This document shows, piece by piece, positions 26,768 through 33,848 of a DNA stretch of 48,483 nucleotides (the stretch's first letter is position 1; each line of letters opens with the position of its first letter). The DNA is taken from contig LFLA01000020.1 in assembly GCA_001542995.1 (NCBI GenBank), positions 1 to 48,483 on the forward strand, read 5' to 3'. The DNA comes from Nitrospina sp. LS_NOB (lineage in GTDB: Bacteria > Nitrospinota > Nitrospinia > Nitrospinales > VA-1). The position numbers were made by a program, and so were the translations under genes. The notes beneath the pieces were generated by a model. That model saw nothing but the letters and a program-made list of their open reading frames with translations. It had not been told where the DNA came from and made no database searches.

Positions 26768-26936
26768 GCCAAAAGTGAGAGAGATCAGCCGTCATTCGCG
26801 AGGGGCTTTGCAACGAATGACCGTTACAGTGAGGGCGAAATTTTTAAGGGCAACGCTGTCTGAGATACCCATTGACAGGGTGGGGGCAAGGGGGTAAAAT
26901 CCTAATCTTCTAAATAACAAGCAGTTATATATGCAT

Positions 26937-27010
26937 GGCGGTGTAGCTCAGGTGGTTAGAGCATACGGCTCATATCCGTAGTGTCGGGGGTTCAACTCCC
27001 TCCACCGCTA
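26937..27010 (+). tRNA. tRNA-Met (anticodon CAU)
   Basis: A complete cloverleaf: acceptor GGCGGTG paired with CACCGCT (one G-U), D arm GCTC/GAGC, anticodon stem TACGG/CCGTA with loop CTCATAT giving anticodon CAU, T arm GGGGG/CTCCC-type with TTCAACT loop, discriminator A, and encoded CCA at 27011-27013. The acceptor closing pair argues against initiator tRNA. CAU could also be tRNA-Ile2 (lysidine-modified), but overall sequence resembles elongator tRNA-Met. Confidence 0.92.
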
Positions 27011-27150
27011 CCATTTTAATATAGGAAAAAAGGAATTACGGGATGACCCGTAGTTCTTTTTTTGTGGGAATGGTTGATTGTCTGTGTTTGTCCGTTGAAG
27101 GGCTGTCGGGTATGATGGCGGGAGGCCGACCCAGAAATTTTGGGAATGTT

Positions 27151-27504
27151 ATGAGTAGAAAAGACATCAATACACTTATCAAACTCTCGAGGAAATTAGG
27201 TGAGAGTATTTCTGATGAAGGAACTTTTGAAGAGCGACAATCAAAACACCTTGTTATGAAATGGAAATATAAAGGTATTGCATTTGCACATAAATTTCCG
27301 GGTTCAGTAAGAACAACATCCCTCAACCACCAGTATTCTCAAATGCGAAAGAACTTGCGAGCAAGTGGTTTAGAACCCCCGAATGAATTAAATACAAGAT
27401 TAATGGGTTCCGTTGAACAGCAGAAAATGTTAAAAGAACTTTGGGTTCATCTTGGGACTGATGACGAAGGCGAAACACCCTATGGTGGAGATGTAGGTAA
27501 GTGA
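27151..27504 (+). CDS. Small hypothetical protein next to tRNA-Met
   Basis: I prefer ATG 27151 (117 residues, MSRKDINTLIKLSRKLGESI...) over the in-frame ATG at 27043, whose extra 36 residues look non-coding. The protein is basic, soluble, with a short beta segment HLVMKWKYKGIAFAHKFPGS and a helical end. Its size and KW-x-YKG-containing beta strand are loosely like HicA-type/dsRBD folds, but the key His is not placed convincingly, so I do not assign it. It lies 138 bases downstream of a tRNA gene, a favoured integration spot, with GGGGTCAAAT just beyond its end. Confidence 0.45.
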   Translation: MSRKDINTLIKLSRKLGESISDEGTFEERQSKHLVMKWKYKGIAFAHKFPGSVRTTSLNHQYSQMRKNLRASGLEPPNELNTRLMGSVEQQKMLKELWVHLGTDDEGETPYGGDVGK

Positions 27505-27576
27505 TAAATAGCTTACCCAACAAACTGGAAGTAACTTGGGGTCAAATAATTTCAAATTTTAAGGAGGTTAATACTC

Positions 27577-27855
27577 ATGTCTGTCGAAGTAACTATTGAT
27601 ACCACTCCCAATGAGCATGCTTTAAAGTTCAACCTCAACAAAAAAATCCTTGATTCAGGTTATAAGACTTTTAACAGTCCGGAAGATGCAAAAGATTTTC
27701 CGGTGGCCTTGAAAATTTTTGAAAACGAGGGTGTGGGGAGCGTGTTTGTAATGGCAGATGGGGAAACGACGTTCATCACCGTCTCAAAAAAACCGGAAGC
27801 GAATTGGGACGGCTTGAAAGATAAAATCGTGGAGGATATTAAAGCGGTACTCTGA
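27577..27855 (+). CDS. Nfu N-terminal-domain-like (Scaffold protein Nfu/NifU N) protein
   Basis: A 92-residue protein matching the Nfu_N domain: 'TTPNEHALKFNLNKKIL' at the start (the family TPNPxALKF pattern), a middle FPVALKIFENEGVGSVFVM and a closing strand-helix FITVSKKPEANWDGLKDKI. In larger Nfu proteins this domain precedes the CxxC-bearing NifU C-terminal domain that carries Fe-S clusters. Here it stands alone and has no cysteines, so it cannot bind a cluster itself. AAGGAGG lies ten bases before ATG 27577, an excellent ribosome binding site. Confidence 0.8.
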   Translation: MSVEVTIDTTPNEHALKFNLNKKILDSGYKTFNSPEDAKDFPVALKIFENEGVGSVFVMADGETTFITVSKKPEANWDGLKDKIVEDIKAVL

Positions 27856-27885
27856 CGTGAGACTCTTTTTTTTGTGCCTTTAATT

Positions 27886-28647
27886 TTAAAATTTATAAAC
27901 CAGGCCCGCGCCAAAATGGGGTTGATGTTCAGAACCTGAGTTTTCAACCAACGGGATCCGGTCGGCATCTGAAACTAATACTTTGTATCCAGCAACCCCT
28001 TTCAAACTCCAATGTCGGTCAATCTTGCGAGAAAGAATTGAATTCAATGCCAAATCCTTCAAACCCCCTTCGGCGTTAAAGACTGCAATGCCTGATTGGG
28101 TAGATTGGGTCGAAGTGATGCCAAAGTAGGATTGCATGTAGTTGTCATCTGCGAAGGTCATGCTCGCCTTAACTTTCCAATTCACATCTGTATGGCGCCC
28201 AAAGGAATAGCCAGCTCCAATAATAAATAAAAATCCATCATGATTGCCGGAAATATCATTCTGGAACTGGAATGAAAGTGAGTACTCATCTAAATTAATC
28301 CTCGCGAAAATTCGGCCATCAATTCCGGCATCAATATCGCCAAGCCCAGTTAGTTTTGTAGAGTCCTCTGCCAAACGGCTCTCGTAATAGCCTATAGATC
28401 CCTCAAACTCCAGAGCCCTATTTTTCATGAAATAGACACCTAAACCTCTTTCGGCATTAAAAAAAACCGACTTTCCTATGGAAATGTCGATCAGAGGCAA
28501 GATATCGAATTCATAATCATCGGCACCTGCATAATCGGGTCGGCTTATGGCAATGGCTCCTACCGAAGCTGAAATGTCGGCGGCCCTCACGATCTCCGGA
28601 GAAATGAAGAAGATTGTTAATAGCAATGCTAATAAGGTTTGCTTCAT
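27886..28647 (-). CDS. MipA/OmpV family outer membrane protein
   Basis: A 253-residue predicted outer-membrane beta-barrel: signal peptide ending near EIVRA-ADIS, then alternating amphipathic strands, and a C-terminal aromatic residue (GAGLVYKF) as required by the BAM complex. The opening SVGAIAISRPDYAGADDYEF followed by DILPLIDISIG and GLGVYF is the MipA/OmpV signature. MipA scaffolds peptidoglycan synthases in E. coli; OmpV members serve other roles. Role here unknown. It is convergent with the Nfu-N-like gene. Confidence 0.85.
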   Translation of the reverse strand: MKQTLLALLLTIFFISPEIVRAADISASVGAIAISRPDYAGADDYEFDILPLIDISIGKSVFFNAERGLGVYFMKNRALEFEGSIGYYESRLAEDSTKLTGLGDIDAGIDGRIFARINLDEYSLSFQFQNDISGNHDGFLFIIGAGYSFGRHTDVNWKVKASMTFADDNYMQSYFGITSTQSTQSGIAVFNAEGGLKDLALNSILSRKIDRHWSLKGVAGYKVLVSDADRIPLVENSGSEHQPHFGAGLVYKF

Positions 28648-28936
28648 GCAGGATTAATCCAGGTTAAATTCATTCTTCTCTCACAAAAAACAATCACTAT
28701 ATCTTATCGATTTTAGAACGAAAAACTGAAACAAATACTGACTGTGCTTTATGAGTAGTTTTCTGATTTTGTAGGAATCAATAATGCTACTTACTCATTG
28801 ATTTATAGTATAAAAACGGTTTGACTCGAACTTGCCACCTGTCAAACACTATTGAAAGCCCTTCCTGAAACCGATTAAGTATAGTTTTGATTATTTTTAG
28901 CATTCATTATGGACATCGCTGGATGTTTAGGTTAGT

Positions 28937-28957
28937 ATAATGAGAATCGTTATCATT
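28937..28957. promoter_or_regulatory. Fur box
   Basis: The 15-mer TGAGAATCGTTATCA (28941-28955) within ATAATGAGAATCGTTATCAT is a near match to the palindromic Fur operator (TGATAATnATTATCA). It lies about 35-50 bases upstream of the ferredoxin-like start at 28990, in promoter position. Iron repression of that gene is inferred. Confidence 0.75.
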
Positions 28958-28989
28958 CTAAGGAATGTATTCTCTAATGATTTGAATTT

Positions 28990-29295
28990 ATGAACCTTCC
29001 GCCTACAGTTGAAACCGATGAGATCATCTGCCAATGCCATCAGGTCACTGAGGGCACCATTCGTAATACCATTGCCAAAGGTGAATTAAAAGATATTGAT
29101 TCCGTCACTGCGGATTGCGAGGCCGGTGGGGGATGTCATTCCTGCCATATTCTCATTCAGCTCTTCATCGATCAGCATCAGGAAAAAACTACGACCATGG
29201 AGGACTTGGTCCACGATCATGCGCAGAAGGTGAAAAAGAGAGGTATTCTGAGCCGCTTCTTCAATAAATTTAAATCTACGAACGCTTCTGCCTGA
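28990..29295 (+). CDS. Bacterioferritin-associated ferredoxin-like [2Fe-2S] protein
   Basis: A 101-residue protein whose first 60 residues form a BFD-like [2Fe-2S] domain: CQCHQVTEGTI gives the Cys-x-Cys pair and GGGCHSCHIL the Cys-x2-Cys pair, about 32 residues apart, as in Bfd and NirB/NifU-type Fer2_BFD domains. Bfd releases iron from bacterioferritin by reducing the stored ferric core. The C-terminal 40 residues (VHDHAQKVKKRGILSRFFNK) are an extra basic tail. The Fur box immediately upstream supports an iron-mobilising role. No bacterioferritin gene lies in the window. Confidence 0.82.
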   Translation: MNLPPTVETDEIICQCHQVTEGTIRNTIAKGELKDIDSVTADCEAGGGCHSCHILIQLFIDQHQEKTTTMEDLVHDHAQKVKKRGILSRFFNKFKSTNASA

Positions 29296-29596
29296 AGCTC
29301 CCCACCCACTAGCCGTGGGGGGGGGCAGTAGTCGTGATATTCTTCCTTAGCTTTCGTGCCCCGCAGGGGTAAAGATCTGTCTCGACTGAAAAAGACATGG
29401 CTCATTACTAGCGGAGGTTCTCCGCCCACTAGCCGTGGGGGCAGATAGCAAGAATCCATTAGGTCGAGAGAACGTTTGCCTAAAGTATGTGATATTCTTC
29501 CTGAGTATCGTGCCCCGTAGGGCTTAAAAGCTGTTACTTATTGAGTCCAGCGTCGCGCTGGTCAATAGTTTTAATAACCTTTAATCTCCAACCAAA
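29296..29596. repeat. Repeat cluster with poly-G tract
   Basis: Contains two copies of CCCACTAGCCGTGGGG (about 29305-29320 and 29425-29440), the first extended by a run of nine G (29317-29325); the palindrome GCGGAGGTTCTCCGC at 29411-29425, directly abutting the second copy; inverted elements CTTTCGTGCCCCGCAGGGG (29351) and ATCGTGCCCCGTAGGG (about 29507); and the hairpin CCAGCGTCGCGCTGG near 29550, which is similar to CCAGCGTGACGCTGG near 35459. No gene is seen. Confidence 0.7.
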
Positions 29597-30148
29597 ATGA
29601 AACCAGAAAATTTTGTTTTATACAGTGGCGGTGCTCAGGGTGCCGAGACCGAGTTCGGTAAACAGGCAGAGAAAGTGGGTGCGCAGGAAGTGACCCTGAC
29701 TTTTGAAGGGCACAAAATTTTCCGGTCACGTGGAGTGAGGGTGTTGACCACCGACGAACTGCTGAAAGGGGATGTCAGTCTGGCTTATATTGCCAAGTTG
29801 ATGAATCGTAAATTTAATACCGGCAAGCTGTTCAAAAAAGTTCTGCAGAGTATTTGGCACCAGATCAATTACGCCGAAGAGGTATTTGTGGTGGGAAAAA
29901 TTCTCGATGATAATACCGTCAAGGGTGGTACCGGTTGGGGTGCGGAATTCAGCAAGTTGTGTAACAAGACACTACATGTTTTTGATCAGGAGCAGAGCTC
30001 ATGGTTCAAATGGAGTGCGAATTCCTGGAAAAAAGAAAAACAGCCTAAAATAAAATGTAAAAACTTTGCCGGAACCGGGACCCGGTTTCTGAATGCTGAT
30101 GGTAAAAAAGCCATCAAAGATTTGTTTAAAGTCTCCTTCAAAATATAA
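29597..30148 (+). CDS. Possible SLOG/Rossmann-like nucleotide-sensor protein
   Basis: A 183-residue soluble protein starting VLYSGGAQGAETEFGKQAEK after a five-residue lead. The glycine-rich strand-loop-helix at the very N terminus resembles SLOG-type Rossmannoid domains (DprA/LOG/TIR-SAVED sensor family, and relatives annotated as molybdenum-carrier-like), which bind nucleotide-derived ligands. The middle (NYAEEVFVVGKILDD, then GGTGWGAEFSKLCNKTLHVF) fits the second half of such a fold, where a Gly-rich GTGWG loop faces the ligand. The C-terminal part (KCKNFAGTGTRFL) is not assignable. No effector gene adjoins it. The assignment is tentative. Confidence 0.6.
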   Translation: MKPENFVLYSGGAQGAETEFGKQAEKVGAQEVTLTFEGHKIFRSRGVRVLTTDELLKGDVSLAYIAKLMNRKFNTGKLFKKVLQSIWHQINYAEEVFVVGKILDDNTVKGGTGWGAEFSKLCNKTLHVFDQEQSSWFKWSANSWKKEKQPKIKCKNFAGTGTRFLNADGKKAIKDLFKVSFKI

Positions 30149-30256
30149 GGGTATCTCTAAAAATTTTTTGACCATGAGTGGCCCTTAGAAAGCAAGGGCC
30201 TACGAATGAGCTTAGAGAAAATTACTGAATAAATAGAAATTCCCATTAAAAATATT

Positions 30257-31441
30257 GTGAAATCCCTCCGCGCTGCTTATTTTGATTGTTATTCTGGTAT
30301 CAGTGGTGACATGATTCTGGGGGCCTTGATCGATCTGGGAGTGGATCCCGGAAAAATCCGCAAGGTCCTCGCGACCCTTGACCTAAAAGGATACAAGCTC
30401 CAAACCCGGAAAGTTCAGCGCGGCCGGATCTCAGGCACCAAGGCCCAGGTCAACGTAGAAAAATCCTCCCATCAAAAAGCCCGGAAATATTCTGATATCA
30501 AAAAACTGCTTGCCAGCTCGGACCTGTCTTCAGCGTCCAAAAAAAACGCCCAGGAAATTTTTAAACATATTGCCCGGGTAGAAGCGGAGATCCATAAAAC
30601 AACCATAGAAAAAATTCATTTTCATGAAGTTGGAGCCGTGGATTCGATTGTAGATATTGTTGGCGGCGTGGTTGCCATTGAATCCTTAAAGCTCGACAGG
30701 ATTTATGCCTCTCCTCTCAATGTGGGTGAAGGCTTTGTTGAATGCGCCCATGGTTATCTGCCTGTTCCCGCTCCCGCCACGTTGAAACTTCTGAAAGGTG
30801 TCCCCATTTTCTCCAGTGGGGTTAAAAAAGAGCTGACCACTCCAACAGGTGCGGCCATGATCGGATTTTATGCCGATCATTTTGGATCCCTTCCCACCAT
30901 GAAAATTATTGACGATGGATATGGGGCAGGGGACCACATTATCCCGGAAATGCCCAATATGCTCCGGGTTGTTCTGGGAGAGATCCATGAGGAAACGGGT
31001 GAAGAACTTGTAATGATCGAAACAAATATTGATGACATGAACCCGGAGCTTTATGAAGGAGCCATGGACTCGTTATTTAAAGCCGGCGCTCTGGATGTTT
31101 TTTTGATCCCGATAATCATGAAGAAAAGTCGCCCCGCCAACAAAATTTCTGTTCTCTCCACCGAGAGTGATAAGCAGGCATTGACCGAAATCCTTCTTCA
31201 GGAAACATCCAGCTTTGGTGTTCGTTATTACAAAGTTGGAAGGACGGTTTTAGAGCGGGAAATGAAAACCGTAAACACCTCGTGGGGTTCCATCAAAATA
31301 AAGATCGGAAAGCTAAATGGCAAGATCATACAAGCTTCTCCCGAGTATGAAGATTGTAAAAAGCTCTCTATTAAAAAGAAAGTATCTGTTAAAACAATCT
31401 ACGATGAAGCCCATTCCCTAGCAGTTGAACTAATTAAATAG
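30257..31441 (+). CDS. larC: LarC, nickel insertion protein (nickel-pincer cofactor)
   Basis: LarC is the CTP-dependent nickel insertase that completes the nickel-pincer nucleotide of lactate racemase-type enzymes. The 394-residue protein opens with AAYFDCYSGISGDMILGALI, has IEKIHFHEVGAVDSIVDIVG, VECAHGYLPVPAPATLKLL, TPTGAAMIGFYADHFG, and the C-terminal IETNIDDMNPELYEGAM and VFLIPIIMKKSRPANKISVL motifs. In Lactobacillus larC is read through a programmed frameshift as LarC1/LarC2; here it is one uninterrupted frame. Start is GTG 30257. LarB is at 13101, unlinked. Confidence 0.92.
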   Translation: MKSLRAAYFDCYSGISGDMILGALIDLGVDPGKIRKVLATLDLKGYKLQTRKVQRGRISGTKAQVNVEKSSHQKARKYSDIKKLLASSDLSSASKKNAQEIFKHIARVEAEIHKTTIEKIHFHEVGAVDSIVDIVGGVVAIESLKLDRIYASPLNVGEGFVECAHGYLPVPAPATLKLLKGVPIFSSGVKKELTTPTGAAMIGFYADHFGSLPTMKIIDDGYGAGDHIIPEMPNMLRVVLGEIHEETGEELVMIETNIDDMNPELYEGAMDSLFKAGALDVFLIPIIMKKSRPANKISVLSTESDKQALTEILLQETSSFGVRYYKVGRTVLEREMKTVNTSWGSIKIKIGKLNGKIIQASPEYEDCKKLSIKKKVSVKTIYDEAHSLAVELIK

Positions 31442-31654
31442 CTTAAACCCATCCCCCTAGCAAGTTTATAAAATATGGCAGTTGGATTGCAGGAACGGGT
31501 TAGTAAGTTTAAAGTCTAAAACAGGGATTTTTTTCTAGCAAGCCAGCACCATCCCCAGCGCCCCGGTATAGGTCTTTTCAGGCCTCGGGGTGCTGGTCTC
31601 TCGAAAGTCTGCTGTTTCACCTCTGTTTCACACAGGTTTACAACAGAAAATGAT

Positions 31655-31954
31655 TTGGATTATCTTTTTGGGAATACCACACTCATTGATGCTGGCGTGG
31701 GTTATGTGCTGACAAAAAAAATCAGTGTAAGCGGTCAATTAAATTTGAGGATTTCCGGGCGTGACGAATTTGTTAATTTAGATGTGCCAAGCACAGGTGG
31801 CGAGTTTTTATTCTTCACGTCGGGAGTTAGGATTGCTGTATCTGATGATGTTTCTTTTTATTCGCATGTGCAGCTTCCTATATACCAGAGAGTCAATGAT
31901 GCAAACCTGGCAGCTGATTATGGAATAATGCTTGGTGTTTCATATAACTTTTAA
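31655..31954 (+). pseudogene. 3' remnant of an outer-membrane beta-barrel protein gene
   Basis: About 100 codons of alternating beta-strand sequence (TTLIDAGVGYVLTKKISVSG; FFTSGVRIAVSDDVSFYSHV) ending in GIMLGVSYNF, a C-terminal Phe as in outer-membrane proteins. No start codon with ribosome binding site exists; the frame is open upstream through 'TTENDLDYLFGN' into unrelated, hairpin-forming sequence (CCAGCACC at about 31549 pairs with GGTGCTGG at about 31589). This looks like a gene whose 5' part was removed. It is followed after ten bases by the tlpA reading frame, so the two probably formed one operon. Confidence 0.6.
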
Positions 31955-31964
31955 AAAATAAACA

Positions 31965-32488
31965 ATGTTTAGATTAATTATATTTATTCTTTTTAGTTTC
32001 TTTTTGTCGGGTATGGCTGGGTCTCCTCCTTTTGTGGGGGGGGGCTAGCCCCGACGTTTGAGTTAGAGGCCACAAATGGAAGGATTTTAAAATTATCCGA
32101 TTTGAAGGGTAAAACCATTATTCTAAATTTTTGGGCTACATGGTGTGTTCCATGCATTAAAGAAATGCCAGCTTTAAACAAAGCATACCCTTTATTAAAG
32201 AATAAAAATATTGAGATAGTAGCAATTAATTTTGCAGAGTCTAAAGAGCGGGTGGAAAAATTCACATCCGAACATCATTTGAATTTCCCTGTTTTATTGG
32301 ATAGCTACGGGGATACATCACAGGATTATAAAGTTAGAGGTTTGCCTGTAACTTATTTTATCACTCCAGACGGTATCGTAGGGGATGAAATAGTTGGTGG
32401 TGGTCTAACTCTGGAGTTGATTGAGGAAAAGCTCAAACAGTTAGCTCACCCAATGCCACCCCAAAGTGCAGCATTGCAATCCAATTAA
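31965..32488 (+). CDS. TlpA/ResA-type thioredoxin-fold protein, frameshifted at poly-G
   Basis: The mature domain (in frame from 32051 to 32488) is a periplasmic thiol-disulfide oxidoreductase of TlpA/ResA type: TIILNFWATWCVPCIKEMPA with the WCVPC redox motif, NIEIVAINFAESKERVEKF, a YKVRGLPVTYFITPDG region with the cis-Pro, and a C-terminal helix. The signal peptide MFRLIIFILFSFFLSGMAGS starts at ATG 31965 in another frame and stops right after a run of nine G (32036-32044). One more G would join signal peptide and domain into one ~174-residue protein. The run therefore marks a sequencing error, a mutation or a phase-variable switch. Such proteins reduce cytochrome c or copper-site cysteines. 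Confidence 0.78.
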
Positions 32489-32558
32489 ATTGGCGACTAG
32501 TAGTCTGCAAGTTGATTTAATTTTCCTGCGAAAATTAGGGGGAAGGGTGCCTGGAAAC

Positions 32559-32834
32559 TTATCGGCCCTGTTTGTTCATGTATTCATCAAAGTGTTTCTG
32601 ATACATGATGTCCCATTCTGGCGAGCCTTCACGGGGTCCTTTGCTATAAGTGCTTAATATTCGGCGGGATTCTGCATCGGCCTTATCATCGAGTTGGAGA
32701 ATATCAGTCATCACCCGAGTGATGTCCAGGCGGATGTCATTGAGTTCGACTTTGTAATCCAGTTCATCACGTTTGGCAAAATCGCGGACGATGAGACTGC
32801 TGATATGGTTGATTTTTTCTCGGCTGATTTTCAT
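32559..32834 (-). CDS. DUF507 family protein
   Basis: A 91-residue helical, soluble protein of the DUF507 family, with the usual opening MKISREKINHISSLIVRDF and a long charged helix (LDITRVMTDILQLDDKADAE). Function unknown. It is the downstream partner of a second DUF507 gene (12 bases between them), an arrangement typical of this family in deltaproteobacteria-like genomes. Confidence 0.78.
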   Translation of the reverse strand: MKISREKINHISSLIVRDFAKRDELDYKVELNDIRLDITRVMTDILQLDDKADAESRRILSTYSKGPREGSPEWDIMYQKHFDEYMNKQGR

Positions 32835-32846
32835 AATTTATGGGGA

Positions 32847-33128
32847 TTAAAGAATAAGCCCTCGTTCACGCACTAATTTTGATTTCACCATCTGGAACAC
32901 CCGCCCGTAATCCATCATACTTCTTTCATACTCTTCGGTTTTGGAATCAAGCAAAGTTTTTACTTCTTCGTTGAGCCAGTCTTCAACCATGAGGTCTTCA
33001 GTAATAATATCATTGATGACGGATTGCAGTTTTTCAGGTGGTTCCTCCCAGACAATCAAATCCTTATCGATCAAGGATTTGACAATTTTTTTGGAGAGAA
33101 GTTGGGTAAGTTCTTTAGGAATACGCAT
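32847..33128 (-). CDS. DUF507 family protein (upstream paralogue)
   Basis: A 93-residue soluble protein starting MRIPKELTQLLSKKIVKSLI and ending DYGRVFQMVKSKLVRERGLI, which is the classic DUF507 C terminus. It lies between tRNA-Gly and the second DUF507 gene, all on the minus strand, so all three may share a transcript. Function unknown. Confidence 0.85.
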   Translation of the reverse strand: MRIPKELTQLLSKKIVKSLIDKDLIVWEEPPEKLQSVINDIITEDLMVEDWLNEEVKTLLDSKTEEYERSMMDYGRVFQMVKSKLVRERGLIL

Positions 33129-33161
33129 TATTTGAACAATTAGATTTTAAGTATATTAAAG

Positions 33162-33234
33162 AGCGGGAGACGGGGTTCGAACCCGCGACATTCAGCTTGG
33201 GAAGCTGACACTCTACCAACTGAGCTACTCCCGC
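33162..33234 (-). tRNA. tRNA-Gly (anticodon CCC)
   Basis: On the minus strand: acceptor GCGGGAG/CTCCCGC, anticodon stem TCAGC/GCTGA with loop TTCCCAA giving anticodon CCC, T arm GCGGG-TTCGAAC-CCCGT type, discriminator U as usual for tRNA-Gly. CCA is not encoded. It is followed on the minus strand by the DUF507 genes and preceded eight bases upstream by a small open frame. Confidence 0.92.
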
Positions 33235-33242
33235 CTGATCGA

Positions 33243-33431
33243 TCAATCAGAGCTTTTTTCACCCAGAATTAAAAAACAGTTTGTATCGGTCACTTGTATG
33301 TCTATGATTGGAATTTTCTGCTGGCGCATCTCCAGAATGAGCTTATTAACCATGCTATCTATTGCCGCAGCGCCTTCTTCGGCAATATCGAGGACTCTGA
33401 TACCTGTGACTATTTGGTTGTTAAGGGACAT
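33243..33431 (-). CDS. Small hypothetical protein upstream of tRNA-Gly
   Basis: A 62-residue frame with amphipathic pattern (GIRVLDIAEEGAAAIDSMVN; IPIIDIQVTDTNCFLILGEK), so plausibly a small folded protein. No recognisable family, no signal peptide and only a poor ribosome binding site before ATG 33431. It shares direction with the tRNA-Gly/DUF507 group. Confidence 0.45.
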   Translation of the reverse strand: MSLNNQIVTGIRVLDIAEEGAAAIDSMVNKLILEMRQQKIPIIDIQVTDTNCFLILGEKSSD

Positions 33432-33798
33432 TTAATTAAAAGTCGACCCGGCTACCTGCCTGTACATAGACCATTCCTCCTTGAATTTAAAGGGGAAACA
33501 AGTTTTACGGTGTGACCAAATTTTCACGCATTATCCACTATTTACCTCTTGTAATCAATACTAATTGGGGAATCCGCATAAAAACAGAGTAATTCTTCCA
33601 ATGAAGGATAACATCCCATAACATTGATACGCCAAGTTATGATTTTGAGATTTTTGTTTGAGAAAGGTTATTGAAATTATTCGACCAATTGAGTAAGATG
33701 GCAAATTAAAATAACTCATGAAAACACAAAAAGTTGCGGGAACGTGGCGATTTTCCAGGTTCCCACTTTTTGTTTGGATTTGGGCTCAAAAACGCTCC
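33432..33798. other. Gene-free spacer with hairpin upstream of tatC
   Basis: No gene is seen. At 33728-33771 a long interrupted stem can form: AAAAAGT (33728-33734) with ACTTTTT (33765-33771), and GGGAAC (33738-33743) with GTTCCC (33759-33764), leaving a three-base bulge and a 15-base loop. It ends in T-rich sequence and could be a terminator or leader hairpin for the tatC transcript. Confidence 0.45.
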
Positions 33799-33848
33799 AA
33801 CGAGGGAATTTGTGGTTAAAGAAAACGAGGGAATTTGTGGTTAAAGAA
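33799..33848 (+). repeat. 25-bp tandem duplication of the tatC initiation region
   Basis: AACGAGGGAATTTGTGGTTA (continuing AAGAA) at 33799-33823 is repeated exactly at 33824-33848. Each copy carries a GAGGG ribosome binding site five bases from a GTG. The second GTG (33837) starts tatC; the first (33812) opens a ten-codon frame ending at TAA 33842-33844, overlapping the tatC start. Confidence 0.85.

Noticed and set aside
30180-30200. GGCCCTT/AAGGGCC hairpin as terminator before larC
   Set aside because: The seven-base stem has no following T-tract on either strand.
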